From the NCBI RefSeq assembly GCF_009496535.1, contig NZ_WIDL01000017.1:1-64000 (forward strand): 64,000 nucleotides of DNA, in the 5' to 3' direction. Shown here piece by piece: positions 1-8,593 of this stretch. The position numbers were made by a program, and so were the translations under genes. The stretch comes from Stenotrophomonas sp. MYb238 (GTDB lineage Bacteria; Pseudomonadota; Gammaproteobacteria; Xanthomonadales; Xanthomonadaceae). Position 1 is the first letter of the stretch. Every line of letters begins with the position of its first letter. The notes below the pieces were generated by a model that saw nothing but the letters and a program-made list of their open reading frames with translations, did not search any database and was not told the DNA's origin.

Positions 1-34
1 CTTCCCGCCTCCCCCTTCCCGCCTCCCAGCCCTG

Positions 35-1882
35 ATGGATACCGCCCTCACGCTGACGACCGACATGAAGCTCGTGCTCGGGCTGGTCGGCTTCACGATG
101 GCGATGTTCCTGTTCGACCGCATCCGCGCCGACGTGGTGGCGCTGGTGGTGATGGTGGTGCTGGGCGTGACCGGCCTCATCGCGCCGGAGGAGATCTTCG
201 GCGGCTTCTCCGGCAACGCGGTGATGAGCATCATCGCCACCACCATCCTCGGCGCCGGGCTGGACCGCACCGGCGCGCTGAACCGGCTGGCCGGCTGGCT
301 GCTGCGGCGCTCGCACGGGCTGGAGCAGCGCCTGCTGCTGCTGACCAGCGCCACCGCCGGCTTCAACTCCTCCTTCATGCAGAACCCGTCGGTGATGGCG
401 CTGTACCTGCCGGTAGCCTCGCGGCTGGCCTCGCACACCGGGCTGACGCTCAAGCGGCTGCTGCTGCCGATCACTGCGGCCATCGTGATGGGCGGCGGCC
501 TGACCATGGTCGGCAACTCGCCGCTGATCCTGCTCAACGACCTGCTGATCTCGGCCAACAACAACCTGCCCTCGGGCACGGCCACCATAGAGCCGCTGCG
601 CATGTTCGCGCCGCTGCCGATCGGCGTGGCGCTGCTGGTGGCCTCGCTGCTGTATTTCCGCTTTTACGGCGACCGCAAGCTCACCGGCGGGGAAGGCCAG
701 CCCGATGACGGCCAGACCCCTGCGCGCACCGAGAGCTACTTCGCCAAGGCCTACGGCATCGAGGGCGAGGTGTTCGAACTGACGGTGACGGCCGAGAGCC
801 CGCTGGTCGGCATGGCCGTGAGCGACGTGGAAAGCCTGTTCGACGCGCCGCTGCTGCTGGCGCTGAAGACCGGCAACGACACCCGCCTGGCACCGCCGGC
901 GGACCTGCGCATCTGGGTCGGCAGCGTGATCGGCGCGATGGGCCCGCGCCAGCAGGTAGCCGATTTCGCGCAGAACCAGTTCCTGCGCATGTCCTCGCGC
1001 CTGCGCAACCTCGGCGACCTGTTCAACCCCAGCCGCGCCGGCATTTCCGAGGCGGTGATCCCGCCGACCTCCAGGCTGATCGGCAAGACCGCCGGCCAGC
1101 TGCGCCTGCGCAAGGAACGCGGCATCAGCCTGCTGGCGATCAACCGCGACAAGCAGGTGATCCGCGAGGACGTGCGCAACGTGGCGCTGCGCGCCGGCGA
1201 CATGCTGGTGTTCCACAGCATCTGGCAGGACCTGGCCGCCGCCGCGGAGAGCCGCGATTTCGTGGTGGTCACCGACTACCCGAAGGGCGAGCAGCGCCCG
1301 CACAAGTTCAAGATCGCCATGGCGATCTTCGCCGTCACCATCATCATCGCGCTGACCTCGCACCTGCCGGTGGCGCTGACCCTGCTCACCGGCGTGGCCG
1401 GCATGCTGCTCACCGGCGTGCTGCGCATGGACGAGGCCTACGCTTCGATCAACTGGAAGACCATCTTCATGATGGCCGGCCTGATCCCGCTGGGCTGGGC
1501 GATGGATTCCAGCGGCGCGGCGGCCTGGGTCGCCGGCCACACCATCGACAAGCTGCCGGCCGGCATCCCGATCTGGTTGCTGGAACTGGCACTGGCGATA
1601 TTGACCACGGCCTTCTCGCTGGTGATCAGCCACGTCGGCGCGACCATCGTCACCGTGCCGATCGCGGTCAACCTGGCGCTGGCCGCCGGCGGCAACCCCA
1701 CCGCGTTCGCGCTGATCGTGGCGCTGTCGGCGTCCAACAACCTGATGACCGCGTCCAACCCGGTGATCTCGATGGTGATGGGCCCGGCCAAGTACACCCC
1801 GCGCGACATGTGGCGCGTCGGCGGCCCGCTGTCGCTGATCTACACCGTGGTCGTGGTGGTGATGATCAACATCATGTTCTGA
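35..1882 (+). CDS. SLC13-family permease with central TrkA-C (RCK_C) domains
   Basis: Predicted inner-membrane anion transporter of 615 residues; the family moves sulfate, di- and tricarboxylates with sodium or protons, and the substrate here cannot be told. Hydrophobic segments fill about residues 10-215 and 425-615. The soluble middle (about 240-410) looks like two RCK_C/TrkA-C repeats, near SPLVGM (about 255) and SRLIGK (about 345), which is the usual layout of the bacterial SLC13/TrkA-C subfamily. A late SASNNLMTASNP motif is typical of the second transport half. The ATG at 35 is preceded only by a CT-rich stretch at the window edge, with no clear ribosome site; the next ATG (65) would drop ten residues. 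A REP hairpin follows the stop. Confidence 0.85.
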   Translation: MDTALTLTTDMKLVLGLVGFTMAMFLFDRIRADVVALVVMVVLGVTGLIAPEEIFGGFSGNAVMSIIATTILGAGLDRTGALNRLAGWLLRRSHGLEQRLLLLTSATAGFNSSFMQNPSVMALYLPVASRLASHTGLTLKRLLLPITAAIVMGGGLTMVGNSPLILLNDLLISANNNLPSGTATIEPLRMFAPLPIGVALLVASLLYFRFYGDRKLTGGEGQPDDGQTPARTESYFAKAYGIEGEVFELTVTAESPLVGMAVSDVESLFDAPLLLALKTGNDTRLAPPADLRIWVGSVIGAMGPRQQVADFAQNQFLRMSSRLRNLGDLFNPSRAGISEAVIPPTSRLIGKTAGQLRLRKERGISLLAINRDKQVIREDVRNVALRAGDMLVFHSIWQDLAAAAESRDFVVVTDYPKGEQRPHKFKIAMAIFAVTIIIALTSHLPVALTLLTGVAGMLLTGVLRMDEAYASINWKTIFMMAGLIPLGWAMDSSGAAAWVAGHTIDKLPAGIPIWLLELALAILTTAFSLVISHVGATIVTVPIAVNLALAAGGNPTAFALIVALSASNNLMTASNPVISMVMGPAKYTPRDMWRVGGPLSLIYTVVVVVMINIMF

Positions 1883-1891
1883 CCTGCTCCT

Positions 1892-1963
1892 GTAGGAGCG
1901 CACCTTGGTGCGCGATGGGACTCTACCGGGAAAGCCTCATCGCGCACCAAGGTGCGCTCCTAC
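1892..1963. repeat. GTAG/CTAC REP-type palindrome (CACCTTGGTG stem)
   Basis: A 72-bp inverted repeat begins GTAGGAGCGCACC and ends GGTGCGCTCCTAC, with a second internal pairing. It lies between the convergent permease and Rieske genes, so its hairpin could end both transcripts. It belongs to the same family as the elements at 6212, 6363, 21099, 27041, 37829, 42186, 50360 and 50570, but has its own matched stem sequence. Confidence 0.9.
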
Positions 1964-1966
1964 CCA

Positions 1967-2317
1967 TCATGCAGCGAGCAGCACCCTGCCGTCTTCCACG
2001 CGCACCGGCACCACGCGCAGCGCATCGCCCTTGCAGGGCCCGGACACGCAGGTACCGCCCTGCAGCTCGAACGCGGCGCCATGCACCGCGCAGACCAGAT
2101 GGCCCTCGCGGCTCTTGAGGAACTGCCCCGGCGCCCAGTCCAGGCTGCGGCCGGCGTGCGGGCAGACATTGAGCCAGGCGCGGACCTGGGCGCCGTCGCG
2201 GTAGAGGATCACCGGTTCGGCGTCACCCTCGATCACCGCCTCCACCAGGTGGAAACCCTGGTCGGGCAAGGCGTCGAGCCGGGCCAGCTCGACGGCGGAA
2301 GACACGGACATGGACAT
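1967..2317 (-). CDS. Rieske [2Fe-2S] ferredoxin-like protein
   Basis: A 116-residue soluble Rieske protein. The cluster ligands are visible as C52-x-H54 (CPHAG) and C76-x2-H79 (CAVHG), spaced as in small NirD/ferredoxin-type Rieske domains. There is no signal peptide or membrane segment, so it is probably a cytoplasmic electron carrier or a subunit without a partner oxygenase nearby. Two in-frame ATGs lie at the start (2317 and 2311) and neither has a strong ribosome site. The stop is three bases from the REP element on its left. Its redox partner cannot be inferred from this context. Confidence 0.85.
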   Translation of the reverse strand: MSMSVSSAVELARLDALPDQGFHLVEAVIEGDAEPVILYRDGAQVRAWLNVCPHAGRSLDWAPGQFLKSREGHLVCAVHGAAFELQGGTCVSGPCKGDALRVVPVRVEDGRVLLAA

Positions 2318-2479
2318 CGCGGGGCCGTGATGACGACGGAGTGGGCCGATTGTCGCACGCCCGCAGCGCCTGCCGCGCAGCGGTCCTGCATGAACACGCG
2401 ACCGAATTTAACGACAAATTCACTCATCGGGCGGCATCGCCCCCGATACTGCCGCCAGCCAAACCGTCATACCGCCGAC

Positions 2480-2761
2480 ATGCAGATCCGTTATTTCCAG
2501 TTCGCCAACCTGCGCAACCTGTTCGCGCCGCGCAAGCCGCGCAACCCGTTGCTGCGGATCGCGCTGGGCCTGGTGGGCCTTGCGATCCTCGCGGTGCTGG
2601 TCGTGGCCGGCGTGTTCGTCGGCGCGGCGATGATCCTCGTCGGCTTGACCTGGAAGCTGCTGGCCGCACGCAAGGCGCGTGCCGCGGGCAAGACCGCCGG
2701 CAACGTGATGGACGGCGAGTACCGCGTGGTGCGCAAGCCGGCGCTGCCGCACGCCCACTGA
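2480..2761 (+). CDS. Small single-pass membrane protein, unknown function
   Basis: A 93-residue protein with a basic N-terminus (residues 1-25, KPRNP), one long hydrophobic stretch at about residues 26-58 that could cross the membrane once or hairpin, then a basic and charged cytoplasmic-looking tail. I do not recognise a named family. Coding potential is supported by the well-formed hydrophobic segment and by its isolation between non-coding stretches. The ATG at 2480 is chosen because it begins the compact protein; longer in-frame readings from 1952 would run antisense to the Rieske gene. Confidence 0.6.
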   Translation: MQIRYFQFANLRNLFAPRKPRNPLLRIALGLVGLAILAVLVVAGVFVGAAMILVGLTWKLLAARKARAAGKTAGNVMDGEYRVVRKPALPHAH

Positions 2762-2845
2762 CGCCCACCTCCGGGCAACCGTCGTCCTCGTGGCACCCGG
2801 CCGTTGGCCGGTACCCTCCAGCATGTGTCTGGCATAGGGCTCCTG

Positions 2846-2972
2846 GGTCAGGTTCGGCCACGAAGCGCCAGGGACGTGGGTGATGACAGACGGGACTCAT
2901 GATTTGCAACGCTGCCCCTGGGGCAGCAGTACGAAAGCGATGACGCGTCTTCCGGCCAGCGGCCGGCACTAC
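2846..2972. repeat. Direct repeat, copy 1 of 2
   Basis: This is the first of two imperfect direct copies between the small membrane protein and the FAH-family gene. Shared blocks in order are GGGTCAGG, CGAAGCGCCA, GGTGATGACAGACG, TTTGCAACGC, CGAAAGCGATGACGCGTC and GGCACTAC. No convincing coding frame runs through it. Confidence 0.75.
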
Positions 2973-2996
2973 TTCTGTGCCTGGAGGAAAGCCCAT

Positions 2997-3112
2997 GGGT
3001 CAGGGGACGGCCGCGAAGCGCCAAGGTTTCGGGTGATGACAGACGAGGCCCAGGTTTGCAACGCCAACCGTGGGGCGGCAGCGCGAAAGCGATGACGCGT
3101 CGCGGGCACTAC
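2997..3112. repeat. Direct repeat, copy 2 of 2
   Basis: The second copy of the repeat at 2846-2972, with the same ordered blocks and about 25 bp of unrelated sequence between the copies. It ends about 55 bp before the ATG of the FAH-family gene, so it may lie in that gene's leader. Confidence 0.75.
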
Positions 3113-3168
3113 CGGGTCGCCGGCGGCGTCCGGCATCATGGCGCCTGCCCCCGTTTTCCGGACGAACC

Positions 3169-3876
3169 ATGACCGACCTGATTCCCGCACCGCCCGTTCC
3201 CCGCATCCCGGTGGCCGGCGGCGGCACCTTCCCCGTGCGCCGCATCTACTGCGTTGGCCGCAATTTCGCCGACCATGCGCGCGAGATGGGCGCCAACGCG
3301 CCGGCCTCGGCGGCCGAGCGCGGCCAGCCCATGTTCTTCATGAAACCAGCCGATGCCATCGTCACCGGCGGCGCTCCAGTTCCCTACCCGTCCGCCACCG
3401 CCGACCTGCACCACGAGGTCGAGCTGGTGGTCGCGCTCGGCAAGGACGCCCCGGCCGGGGTGCTGCCGGTCGAACAGGCGATGCCGCTGGTGCTGGCCTA
3501 TGGCGTCGGCCTGGACCTGACCCGCCGCGACCTGCAGGCCGCGGCCAAGGCCAAGGGCGGGCCGTGGGACATCGCCAAGGGCTTCGACCATTCCGCGCCG
3601 GTCAGCGAACTGGTGCCCGCCGCGCAGGTGGGCGAGCTGGCGCCGCTGGAACTGTCGCTGGAGATCAACGGGCAGACGCGGCAGCGCTCCACGCTGGACA
3701 ACATGATCTGGAACGTGCCGGAAATCCTGCACGAACTGTCCAGGCTCTACGCGCTGCGCGCCGGCGACCTGGTGTTCATGGGCACGCCGGCCGGCGTGGC
3801 CGCGCTGCGGCCCGGCGACCGCTTCAGCGCGCGGCTGGATGGCATCGCCCGCTGCGACGGCATGATCGCCGGATGA
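3169..3876 (+). CDS. Fumarylacetoacetate hydrolase family protein
   Basis: A 235-residue single-domain FAH protein of the acylpyruvase / 2-hydroxyhepta-diene-dioate isomerase type, acting on beta-diketo or acylpyruvate acids in the cytoplasm. Seen: RIYCVGRNFADH near the start, the metal-binding pattern HHEVELVV (about residues 83-90) and DLTRRDLQ, and the family ending with FMGTPAGV. Its length matches bacterial acylpyruvate hydrolases (220-235). The ATG at 3169 is chosen because it precedes the conserved core by a normal distance; upstream readings pass through the intergenic repeat. The real substrate is not determined by sequence. mscL follows 54 bp downstream. Confidence 0.85.
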   Translation: MTDLIPAPPVPRIPVAGGGTFPVRRIYCVGRNFADHAREMGANAPASAAERGQPMFFMKPADAIVTGGAPVPYPSATADLHHEVELVVALGKDAPAGVLPVEQAMPLVLAYGVGLDLTRRDLQAAAKAKGGPWDIAKGFDHSAPVSELVPAAQVGELAPLELSLEINGQTRQRSTLDNMIWNVPEILHELSRLYALRAGDLVFMGTPAGVAALRPGDRFSARLDGIARCDGMIAG

Positions 3877-3930
3877 CATGCACCCGGGTAGTCTGTGCCA
3901 GCTTCCCCTTCATGCATACAGGAGAGACCC

Positions 3931-4344
3931 ATGGGAATGATCAGTGAGTTCAGGGAATTCGCGATGCGCGGCAACGTCATCGACCTGGCGGTCGGTGTCG
4001 TGATCGGCGGCGCGTTCGGCAAGATCGTCACCTCGCTGGTGGACAAGGTGATCATGCCGCCGATCGGCTGGCTGATCGGCAATGTCGATTTCTCCAAGCT
4101 GGCCTGGACGCTGGCGCCGGCCCGGGTGGCCGCCGACGGCACCGAGATCCCGGCCGTGGTGATCGGCTATGGCGATTTCATCAACACGGTGGTGCAGTTC
4201 GTCATCGTCGCCTTCGCCATCTTCATGCTGGTCAAGGTGGTCAACCGCCTGTCGCGCAAGAAGGAAGAAGCGCCCGCCGCCCCGGCCGAGCCGAGCGAGG
4301 AAGTGCTGCTGCTGCGCGAGATCCGCGACAACCTGAAGAAGTGA
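3931..4344 (+). CDS. mscL: Large-conductance mechanosensitive channel
   Basis: MscL is a homopentameric inner-membrane channel that opens under membrane tension during osmotic downshock. The 137-residue protein has the diagnostic N-terminus ([19 protein letters not shown]), TM1 at about 15-45 with the conserved GGAFGKIV constriction, a periplasmic loop, TM2 at about 78-100 ([17 protein letters not shown]), and a charged C-terminal bundle ([12 protein letters not shown]). Length agrees with the family (130-150). A ribosome site (AGGAGAG) lies 5 bases before the ATG. It is probably a single-gene unit. Confidence 0.97.
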   Translation: MGMISEFREFAMRGNVIDLAVGVVIGGAFGKIVTSLVDKVIMPPIGWLIGNVDFSKLAWTLAPARVAADGTEIPAVVIGYGDFINTVVQFVIVAFAIFMLVKVVNRLSRKKEEAPAAPAEPSEEVLLLREIRDNLKK

Positions 4345-4694
4345 TGCAAACCCCACTCCCTTCGGCGCGATGCCGCACAGCATGCGCGCCACCGGCGCGC
4401 GTGCGGTTGGGCACCACGCCGCTGGCGTGGGCCGGGGCGCGGCGCGAAGGGTTGGGGTGAAGGTTGCGCGGAGCCTCGCGATGTTCGATGGCACGAGGCT
4501 TCGCCCACACCCTCGTCCGGTGCTTCGCGCCACCTGCATCCGGCACCTCCCTGTGCCTCGCCCTTCGGACGGCTCCGCCGCGCAGCTGGGTGATCGGAGG
4601 GAGAAGGGAGAACGGCAAAGCCGGTGACCTCCAGCACGGTTCCCCCGAAAGCCGCTGGCGTATGCTCGCGGCTTTCCCGTTCCTGGAGCCCGCC
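4345..4694. other. Intergenic stretch without a supported gene
   Basis: About 350 bases between mscL and the M28 peptidase. It is very GC-rich and holds short repeated GGCGTGG/CACGCC pieces. A degenerate segment (about 4505-4615; CGTCCGG, CGCCCTTCGG, GAGGGAGAAGGGAGAA) resembles the hairpin element at 15939-15985 in the opposite orientation. Open frames here lack ribosome sites or family features. Confidence 0.4.
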
Positions 4695-6110
4695 ATGCGC
4701 CGTCTCGCCTTCGCCATCGCCGCCGCGCTCGCCTGCAGCAGCGTGCAGGCCGCACCTACCCGCATCCCCGAGCAGGCATTGGCCCAGGCCGCGCAGCTGC
4801 GCGAACAGGCGCTGGCCGACGACACCGGCTGGAAGGTGGTCGAATCGCTGACCACCGAAATCGGCCCGCGCATGGGCGGCAGCGAAGCCGACGCGCGCGC
4901 GGTGGAATGGGCCAAGGCCAAGTTCAAGGCGCTGGGCTTCGATAAGGTATGGACCGAGCCGGTCACCTTTCCCAAGTGGGAGCGCCGCGGCGAGCACGCG
5001 CAGGTGCTGGGCGCGCATGCGCAGCCGCTGGCGATCACCGCGCTGGGCGGCAGCCCCGGCGGCAGCGCCGAGGGCGAGGTGGTGCGCTTCGACAGCCTCG
5101 AAGCGCTGAAGGCCGCGCCCGCCGGTTCGCTGGCCGGCAAGATCGCCTTCATCGACTACCAGATGACGCGCAGCCGCAGCGGCGAGGACTACGGCATCGG
5201 CGGCACGATCCGCAGCCGCGGCCCGTCCGAGGCGATCCGCAAGGGCGCGGTCGGCTACATCATGCGTTCGGCCGGCACCGACTCGCACCGCGTGCCGCAT
5301 ACCGGCATCACCCGTTTCGACGAAGGCCTGGCCCCGGTGCCGTCGGCGGCGCTGTCGGTGCCGGATGCCGACCAGCTGGCGCGGCTGGTCGCGCGCGGCC
5401 CGACCCGCATCCGCATGGCGCTGGACTGCGGCTGGGACGGCCGCTACACCTCGCAGAACGTCATCGGCGAGATCACCGGCCGCAGCCTGCCGAAGGAAGT
5501 GGTGGTGATCGGCGGCCACCTCGATTCGTGGGACCTGGGCACCGGCGCGATCGACGACGGTGCCGGCATCGGCATCACCATGGCCGCCGGCCACCTGATC
5601 GGCCAGCTCAGGCAGGCGCCCCGGCGCACCATCCGCGTGATCGCCTTCGCCAACGAGGAGCAGGGCCTGCATGGCGGCTTCGCCTACGCCGCCGCGCGGG
5701 TCAAGGCCAGGGAAATCCCGCTGCAGCACATCGCCGCGGAAAGCGACTTCGGCGCCGGCCGCATCTACGCGTTCAACACCGGCTCGGGCAATCCCGCCGG
5801 CTCGCGCGAGGCCACCGCGCAGATCGCGCAGGTCCTGGCGCCGCTGGGCATCGAATACCGCCCGGACGAAGGCGGCCCCGGCCCGGACGTGGGCCCGCTG
5901 GCGGCCAAGGGCGGCGCCTGGGCGTGGCTGGCGCAGGACGGGACCGATTACTTCGACCTGCACCACACCGCCGACGACACGCTGGACAAGATCGACCCAA
6001 AGGCGCTGGCGCAGAACGTGGCCGCCTATACCGTGTTCGCCTACCTGGCCGCCGAATCGGACGGCAGCTTCGGCAGCGAAGCCAAGGACGTGGTGCCGCC
6101 GAAGGAGTGA
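4695..6110 (+). CDS. Secreted M28-family zinc aminopeptidase/carboxypeptidase
   Basis: A 471-residue exported peptidase. The N-terminus MRRLAFAIAAALACSSVQA is a classical signal peptide, which is why the ATG at 4695 (with GGAG seven bases before it) is preferred over the upstream ATG at 4662. A protease-associated-like insert occupies about 110-245. The M28 co-catalytic metal site is seen in order: GGHLDSWD (His and Asp ligands), DDGAGI (bridging Asp), NEEQG (catalytic Glu and ligand), ESDFGA (Asp) and HHTADDT (His). It probably acts in the periplasm or outside the cell on peptides. The family includes plasma glutamate carboxypeptidase-like enzymes; exact specificity is unknown. Confidence 0.9.
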   Translation: MRRLAFAIAAALACSSVQAAPTRIPEQALAQAAQLREQALADDTGWKVVESLTTEIGPRMGGSEADARAVEWAKAKFKALGFDKVWTEPVTFPKWERRGEHAQVLGAHAQPLAITALGGSPGGSAEGEVVRFDSLEALKAAPAGSLAGKIAFIDYQMTRSRSGEDYGIGGTIRSRGPSEAIRKGAVGYIMRSAGTDSHRVPHTGITRFDEGLAPVPSAALSVPDADQLARLVARGPTRIRMALDCGWDGRYTSQNVIGEITGRSLPKEVVVIGGHLDSWDLGTGAIDDGAGIGITMAAGHLIGQLRQAPRRTIRVIAFANEEQGLHGGFAYAAARVKAREIPLQHIAAESDFGAGRIYAFNTGSGNPAGSREATAQIAQVLAPLGIEYRPDEGGPGPDVGPLAAKGGAWAWLAQDGTDYFDLHHTADDTLDKIDPKALAQNVAAYTVFAYLAAESDGSFGSEAKDVVPPKE

Positions 6111-6211
6111 GCGGGGAGCGCGATGGAGGCGCGAGGCGACCGTGATGGAAGGCGCTCCCATGCGGATGCGCCGCCGGAGGCTGTCGTTGCCCACAGGAAT
6201 CGCCCCTCACC

Positions 6212-6279
6212 GTAGGAGCGGCTTCAGCCGCGAAAGGGCTCTACCAGTGATGCCCCATCGCGACTGAAGTCGCTCCTAC
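6212..6279. repeat. REP-type palindrome, hybrid arms
   Basis: GTAG...CTAC element whose left arm carries the GGCTTCAGCC stem and whose right arm carries the GACTGAAGTC stem, so the two arms come from different subfamilies and pair imperfectly. It lies between the M28 peptidase and nadE. Confidence 0.85.
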
Positions 6280-6362
6280 GCAAGCGGGCAAGGGTAGTGC
6301 GCGGTCTCCTCGTGCAATCACCGCCGCCGGAACAGTCACCTGCAGCCATGCGCGCCTCCGCC

Positions 6363-6431
6363 GTAGGAGCGGCTTCAGCCGCGAAGAGGCTTTCCCCGGT
6401 AAAGCCCCATCGCGGCTGAAGCCGCTCCTAC
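6363..6431. repeat. REP-type palindrome (GGCTTCAGCC stem)
   Basis: A second REP element 83 bp after the previous one, with perfectly matched arms (GGAGCGGCTTCAGCCGCGA and its complement). It ends 59 bp before the nadE start, and the nadE promoter is presumably between. Confidence 0.9.
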
Positions 6432-6490
6432 GAAAGCCGCTTTTCTTTCCTGCTCACCCGGGTCTGGGATAATGGCCGCCAACGCACCGC

Positions 6491-8146
6491 ATGGCAGCCT
6501 TCCTCATGACGTCCCGATCCCTCCGCATCGCCCTGGCGCAGTACGACTTCCCGGTCGGCGACGTGGCCGGCAACAGCGCGCGCATCGTCGAGCTGGTGCA
6601 GATCGCCCGCGACGAATACGGCGCCGACGTGGTGCTGTTCCCGGAACTGGCGGTCAGCGGCTACCCGCCGGAAGACCTGCTGCTGCGGCCATCCTTCCTG
6701 CGCGACTGCGAACAGGCGATCGCGCGGATCGCCGCGCAGGTGCAGGGTATCGTCGCCGTGGTCGGCTGGCCGCAGAGCACCGGCGCGGTGGTGTACAACG
6801 CCGCCAGCGTGCTGCGCGACGGCGCGGTCGCCGCCACCTACCGCAAGCGCGAGCTGCCCAACTACGCGGTGTTCGACGAGCGGCGCTACTTCGACACCGA
6901 CCCGGACGGTGGCAACTGCGTGTTCGAGGTCGGCGGGGTGACGCTGGGGCTGCTGGTCTGCGAGGACCTGTGGTTCCCCGAGCCGCTGGCCGCCACCGTG
7001 GCCGAGGGCGCCGAACTGGTGCTGGTCGCCAACGCCTCGCCCTACGAGCGCGGCAAGCACGCCCAGCGCGACGCGCTGATGGCCGAGCGCAGCCGCGACA
7101 GCGGCGCCGCCATCGCCTACGTCAACCTCGTCGGCGGCCAGGACGCGCTGGTGTTCGACGGCGCCTCGGTGGTCGCCGACGGCGACGGCACGGTGCACCC
7201 GGCGGCGCTGGCCTTCGCCGAGGAAATGCTGGTGGCCGAGTACGACGCCGACGCGCGCGCGTTCACGCCGCTGCGCTGGATCGACGACGGCGACGAGAGC
7301 ATGGACGCGCTGGCTTGGCGCGCGGTGACCCGCGGCATCCAGGACTACTGCCGCAAGAACGGTTTCGGCAAGGTGTGGCTGGGCCTGTCCGGCGGCATCG
7401 ATTCGGCGCTGGTGCTGGCGCTGGCGGTCGATGCGCTGGGCGCGGACAACGTCACCGCCGTCGCCCTGCCCTCGCGCTACACCGCCGGCCTGTCCAACGA
7501 CCTGGCCGCCGAGCAGTGCCGCGCGCTCGGCGTGAAGCTGGAGACGGTGCCGATCGAACCGGCCTTCCAGGGGCTGATGCAGTCGCTGTCGGCGCTGTTC
7601 GAGGGCCAGGCCGCCGACGTGACCGAGGAGAACCTGCAGTCGCGCAGCCGCGGCGTGATCCTGATGGCGCTGGCCAACAAGTTCGGCGGCCTGCTGCTGA
7701 CCACCGGCAACAAGAGCGAGTACGCGGTCGGCTACGCCACCATCTACGGCGACATGTGCGGCGGCTATGCGCCGCTGAAGGACCTGTACAAGACCGAGGT
7801 CTACGGCCTGTCCAAGTGGCGCAACACGGTGGGTGGCGCGCCGGTGATCCCGCCGGCGGTGATCGCGCGCGCGCCTTCAGCCGAACTGCGCGAGAACCAG
7901 ACCGACCAGGATTCGCTGCCGGCCTACGACGTGCTCGACGGCATCCTCTACCGCTACATCGACCAGGAGCAGTCGCGCGAGGACATCGTCGCCGCCGGCT
8001 ATGCGCCGGAGGTGGTCGATCGCGTGCTGCGGCTGGTGCGCATCAGCGAGTGGAAGCGGCACCAGGCCGCGCCCGGCCCGAAGGTCTCGCGCCGCGCCTT
8101 CGGCCGCGAGCGGCGGTATCCGATCAGCAACGGCTATCGCGGGTAA
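6491..8146 (+). CDS. nadE: Glutamine-dependent NAD+ synthetase
   Basis: Makes NAD+ from deamido-NAD+ using ATP and ammonia released from glutamine. The 551-residue protein has an N-terminal nitrilase-type amidase domain (about 10-265) with the triad E52 (FPELAVSGY), K119 (YRKREL) and C157 (VCEDLW). The C-terminal synthetase domain (about 280-551) has the ATP pyrophosphatase loop LSGGIDSA near residue 300 and TGNKSE near 415. The usual family start SRSLRIALAQ fits either ATG 6491 or ATG 6506; the second would remove five residues. A hairpin follows the stop. Confidence 0.97.
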   Translation: MAAFLMTSRSLRIALAQYDFPVGDVAGNSARIVELVQIARDEYGADVVLFPELAVSGYPPEDLLLRPSFLRDCEQAIARIAAQVQGIVAVVGWPQSTGAVVYNAASVLRDGAVAATYRKRELPNYAVFDERRYFDTDPDGGNCVFEVGGVTLGLLVCEDLWFPEPLAATVAEGAELVLVANASPYERGKHAQRDALMAERSRDSGAAIAYVNLVGGQDALVFDGASVVADGDGTVHPAALAFAEEMLVAEYDADARAFTPLRWIDDGDESMDALAWRAVTRGIQDYCRKNGFGKVWLGLSGGIDSALVLALAVDALGADNVTAVALPSRYTAGLSNDLAAEQCRALGVKLETVPIEPAFQGLMQSLSALFEGQAADVTEENLQSRSRGVILMALANKFGGLLLTTGNKSEYAVGYATIYGDMCGGYAPLKDLYKTEVYGLSKWRNTVGGAPVIPPAVIARAPSAELRENQTDQDSLPAYDVLDGILYRYIDQEQSREDIVAAGYAPEVVDRVLRLVRISEWKRHQAAPGPKVSRRAFGRERRYPISNGYRG

Positions 8147-8168
8147 CGGCCCGGGAGCGGACCCGCGC

Positions 8169-8194
8169 GGCATGGCATTGCCGGATGCCATGCC
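8169..8194 (+). terminator. Hairpin after nadE
   Basis: Perfect 10-bp arms GGCATGGCAT / ATGCCATGCC around TGCCGG, 22 bases after the nadE stop. There is no T-run, so it may be a weak terminator or only an mRNA end-protecting hairpin. Confidence 0.5.
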
Positions 8195-8218
8195 CATGCG
8201 GCGCTGCCTGCGATCGCC

Positions 8219-8413
8219 CTAGCGGTAATAGATCGAGACGAAAAGCTGCGGCGGATACCAGAAGCTGGCCACCGGATCATGCGTGACGACAACGACCTCG
8301 ATGCCGGGGTTGCGGCCCAGCCAGTCGTTGATGGTCGACTCGACCTCGGCCGCGTTGATCTTCCAGGACAGCGAGAAATAAGGGGCCGCGAAAGCGAAGG
8401 TCTTCAGGTGCAT
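8219..8413 (-). CDS. 64-residue conserved-looking small protein, unknown function
   Basis: A 64-residue protein starting MHLKTFAFAAPYF. The start is chosen because a near-perfect ribosome site (AAGGAGG) stands four bases before the ATG, the best in the window; the frame stays open upstream but would then run through that site. It has no signal peptide or obvious membrane span. The middle part (residues about 20-45, AEVESTINDWLGRNPGIEVVVV) alternates helix-like and strand-like stretches, suggesting a small alpha/beta fold, and there are no cysteines. I do not recognise the family. It is separated from nadE (convergent) and from the methyltransferase gene upstream (180 bp), so it is probably its own transcript. 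Confidence 0.7.
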   Translation of the reverse strand: MHLKTFAFAAPYFSLSWKINAAEVESTINDWLGRNPGIEVVVVTHDPVASFWYPPQLFVSIYYR

Positions 8414-8417
8414 GTTT

Positions 8418-8424
8418 CCTCCTT
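8418..8424 (-). promoter_or_regulatory. Strong Shine-Dalgarno site for the 64-residue protein
   Basis: AAGGAGG on the minus strand, four bases from the ATG at 8413. It decides the start of this small gene and implies efficient translation. Confidence 0.75.
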
Positions 8425-8593
8425 GGAAGGGAGCCGGGACCTGCCCGACCCGGCCGCGCATACCCGCGCGCCTCGTACCGTGTGCCGGAACCGTGAAGGA
8501 TGCCGGCGGACCCGAGCAGGTCCTTCTCCCTGGCAGCAACGCCGTCCTGCAGGTGCCGGCGGACCGGCATCGGATCCAGACCGCGATCGTGCC

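Noticed and set aside
1-34. CT-rich 34 bases at the window edge as a promoter or repeat
   Set aside because: Too short and truncated by the edge to judge.
2846-3112. CRISPR-like array from the two 120-bp copies
   Set aside because: Only two long imperfect copies with one spacer, no cas genes and no short regular repeats.
4167-6194. 675-residue open frame on the minus strand
   Set aside because: It lies antisense to the M28 peptidase, is full of Arg/Ala/Gly/His and has no family motif. Such frames are expected opposite high-GC genes.
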